A stretch of 64,000 nt of DNA from Desulfurispora thermophila DSM 16022 (GTDB taxonomy: Bacteria > Bacillota > Desulfotomaculia > Desulfotomaculales > Desulfurisporaceae), in NCBI RefSeq assembly GCF_000376385.1, contig NZ_AQWN01000004.1, forward strand, positions 186,001 to 250,000. Reading direction: 5' to 3'. The position numbers and the translations under genes are program-made. Positions 62,468-64,000 of the stretch are shown here, one piece after another. Numbering within the stretch: position 1 is the stretch's first letter; every line of letters starts with the position of its first letter. Below the pieces are notes generated by a model. The model had not been told where the DNA came from. It was given only the letters and a program-made list of their open reading frames with translations, and searched no databases.

Positions 62468-64000
62468 ACTTTAGTATGCTTTCCAGCAATTGCGAGAATT
62501 CCTCTAATTTCTGTCTGGTGTCCGAACCGGGGCGTCCCGCTTTTTGCATGGCCCGGGTGAGGGCGCGCGTGACCATACTGCGGGTGCTCTGCGAGCTGGC
62601 GAATTTTTCTTTGTACATATTGCTGTCCGCCTGGCGAAAGATTTCGCCCAGCGGTACCTTGGCCGTGTCGCCCGTGGCCGTACCCAAAGAAAGATGTACG
62701 GGTATTTCGGGCCGGGTAGAGTTGTAGATTTCCACCTGCTCCTTGATTCGGCGGCAGGCCATTTGGGCAGTTGTTGTGTCCGTGTTGGGCAGCAGGATGA
62801 CGAATTCATCCCCGCCCAGGCGACAGATAATGTCATCGCTGCGGAAGCATTTTTTTAATATGGCCGACGCCACCTGCAAGAGCTGGTCGCCAATTTTGTG
62901 TCCCCTGGTGTCGTTGATGAATTTCAAACCGTCCAGGTCGCAACAGATTATACTGACCGGGGAGTACTGGGGGGCGGTCAGCTCCTGCATTTTTTCATCG
63001 AAATAATTGCGGTTGAAAAGGCCGGTCAGGGTGTCCTTGATGCTCAGATCGCGTAGTTTTCTGGTTATGGCCTGTTTTTCCGTGATATCGCGGATAATGC
63101 CGCAAAAGCCGGTGGGCTCATCCTGCTCGTTGCGCAGCAGGGATATGGAGACTTCTACCGTCCTACGTTCTCCCTCTTTGGTGATTAATTCCCAAGAAAA
63201 ACCTTTTTCATGCCGCCCGGTGCTATAAACACTGTTGAAAGCCCGGAAAACCTTGCGGCGGTTTTCTTCGTCCACAATCAGTCTGTAGCTTGCCCCAATC
63301 ATTTCTTCTTTAGTGTATCCCAGCATGCGGCAGAGGGCGCTGTTGCAAAAAACAATCCTGCCCTTCAAATCGGTTTCGTAAAAACCGTCCTCAATGCTCT
63401 CCACCAGCAGGCGGTACTTTTCCTCGGACTGGCGCAGCGCCTTTTCCATGCGATACCTCTCGGTGATGTCCAGCATGGAGCCCACACTCTGCCGGCTGCC
63501 GGGGATGATGCTGATGCTGTAAAAGATATTTTTGTAACTGCCGTCCTTACAACGCAGGCGAAATTCGTATTGATTGGGCACCCTTTGTCCCGGAGTGCGG
63601 CGAGCAACGTGCAGGGCCTGCATCCAGGGCAGATCTTCCGGGTGGACAAACTCGTCCCATTTGCGGCCCAGCAGTTCTTCCGGATCATAACCGCTCAGTC
63701 TGGACAATTCCGGGTTGACCGTGCTGATGGTGTGGTCTTCCTCTATGAGAGTTACGGCCATGCCTGTATAATCCAAAATGGTCCGGTATAATTTTTCTGA
63801 GAACTGCAGTTCTTCCTGGAGCTTTTGTCTTTTTAATATCTGGTCGTTTAGTGCGAGCAGTGTCTGGCGATATTTTTGTTGTAAGGTTTTGACAATGGTG
63901 ATGTTTTGCAGGATGACCAGCAATCCGGGTAAGGGTGGGAAACCAGGCAACTGCTGGAATGCCCGGCAACGGACGGTGATTGTTTTCTGCCGTGCCGTGG
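62466..64000 (-). CDS. PAS-PAS-GGDEF diguanylate cyclase (N-terminus cut by window edge)
   Basis: The frame is open through the window's right edge: upstream of the TTG at 63950 it still reads QKTITVRCRAFQQLPG, the end of another PAS-like domain. Then a coiled coil (LQQKYRQTLLALNDQILKRQKLQEEL), PAS with PEELLGRKWDEFVHPED, a second PAS with GYTKEEMIGASYRLIV, and GGDEF with RLGGDEFVILL. An intact GGDEF motif suggests it makes c-di-GMP. No EAL domain. At least 511 residues are seen. Confidence 0.9.
   Translation of the reverse strand, partial: TARQKTITVRCRAFQQLPGFPPLPGLLVILQNITIVKTLQQKYRQTLLALNDQILKRQKLQEELQFSEKLYRTILDYTGMAVTLIEEDHTISTVNPELSRLSGYDPEELLGRKWDEFVHPEDLPWMQALHVARRTPGQRVPNQYEFRLRCKDGSYKNIFYSISIIPGSRQSVGSMLDITERYRMEKALRQSEEKYRLLVESIEDGFYETDLKGRIVFCNSALCRMLGYTKEEMIGASYRLIVDEENRRKVFRAFNSVYSTGRHEKGFSWELITKEGERRTVEVSISLLRNEQDEPTGFCGIIRDITEKQAITRKLRDLSIKDTLTGLFNRNYFDEKMQELTAPQYSPVSIICCDLDGLKFINDTRGHKIGDQLLQVASAILKKCFRSDDIICRLGGDEFVILLPNTDTTTAQMACRRIKEQVEIYNSTRPEIPVHLSLGTATGDTAKVPLGEIFRQADSNMYKEKFASSQSTRSMVTRALTRAMQKAGRPGSDTRQKLEEFSQLLESILK

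Overview
The window looks like chromosome from an anaerobic, endospore-forming, nitrogen-fixing Gram-positive of the Desulfotomaculum/Peptococcaceae type. This is inferred from a Mo-nitrogenase cluster with nifI1-nifI2 between nifH and nifD, a Tlp spore-protein gene, a CIRCE-controlled groESL operon, HemZ, many GTG/TTG starts with strong GGAGG ribosome sites, and moderately high GC. No sulfate-reduction gene lies in the window, so the genus is not proven.

Layout. 1-2.9 kb: the tail of an unknown gene, then a zinc-ribbon protein, a NifX/ORP-like protein and two MinD-type ATPases carrying ferredoxin inserts. 3.3-8.7 kb: an ArsB/SLC13-type permease behind a possible attenuator, a hybrid histidine kinase, and amtB behind a structured leader with two terminators. 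8.8-10.1 kb: a frameshifted small gene, then a small winged-helix gene and a peroxiredoxin on the minus strand. 10.3-20.8 kb: the nif cluster nifH-I1-I2-D-K-E-N-B, an AnfO-like gene and a short nifV, preceded by a long leader full of terminator-like hairpins. 20.8-27 kb: hydrolase, acyl-CoA ligase behind a palindromic operator, ferredoxin, Uma2-type nuclease, remnant of a chemotaxis receptor, and an ASKHA/2Fe-2S corrinoid-reactivator-like protein. 27.0-27.9 kb has no gene but holds a dispersed repeat, a possible structured RNA and repeated TTGCGCAA sites.

27.9-38.4 kb is the most unusual region. It has a first TauE-type permease, then two near-copies of a module (small membrane protein + TauE/SafE permease), each behind a -24/-12 (sigma-54) promoter. 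It also has an unknown 216-residue protein, two CBS-domain proteins, and a histidine kinase/sigma-54 activator pair that is the obvious candidate to control the two modules.

38.4-47 kb: rtcB, hemZ and molybdenum-cofactor genes (small HTH-like gene, moeA, moeA-PBP fusion, fdhD, mogA). 47-53 kb: groES-groEL, cysK, EamA transporter, ogt, a permuted NlpC/P60-like hydrolase. 53-64 kb: tRNA-Thr(CGT), tlp, radical SAM gene, chemotaxis receptor, AIG2-like protein, a possible small RNA rich in anti-Shine-Dalgarno motifs, DUF503 gene, a second EamA transporter, a polar amino-acid ABC transporter, a YlbF-like gene, and a PAS-GGDEF gene cut by the window end.

Taken together, nitrogen acquisition (amtB, nif, NifI switch, polar amino-acid ABC uptake) and molybdenum handling (NifX/ORP cluster, moeA, mogA, fdhD) are prominent. 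Several operons appear to be controlled by leader RNA structures; these are read by eye and have not been folded computationally.
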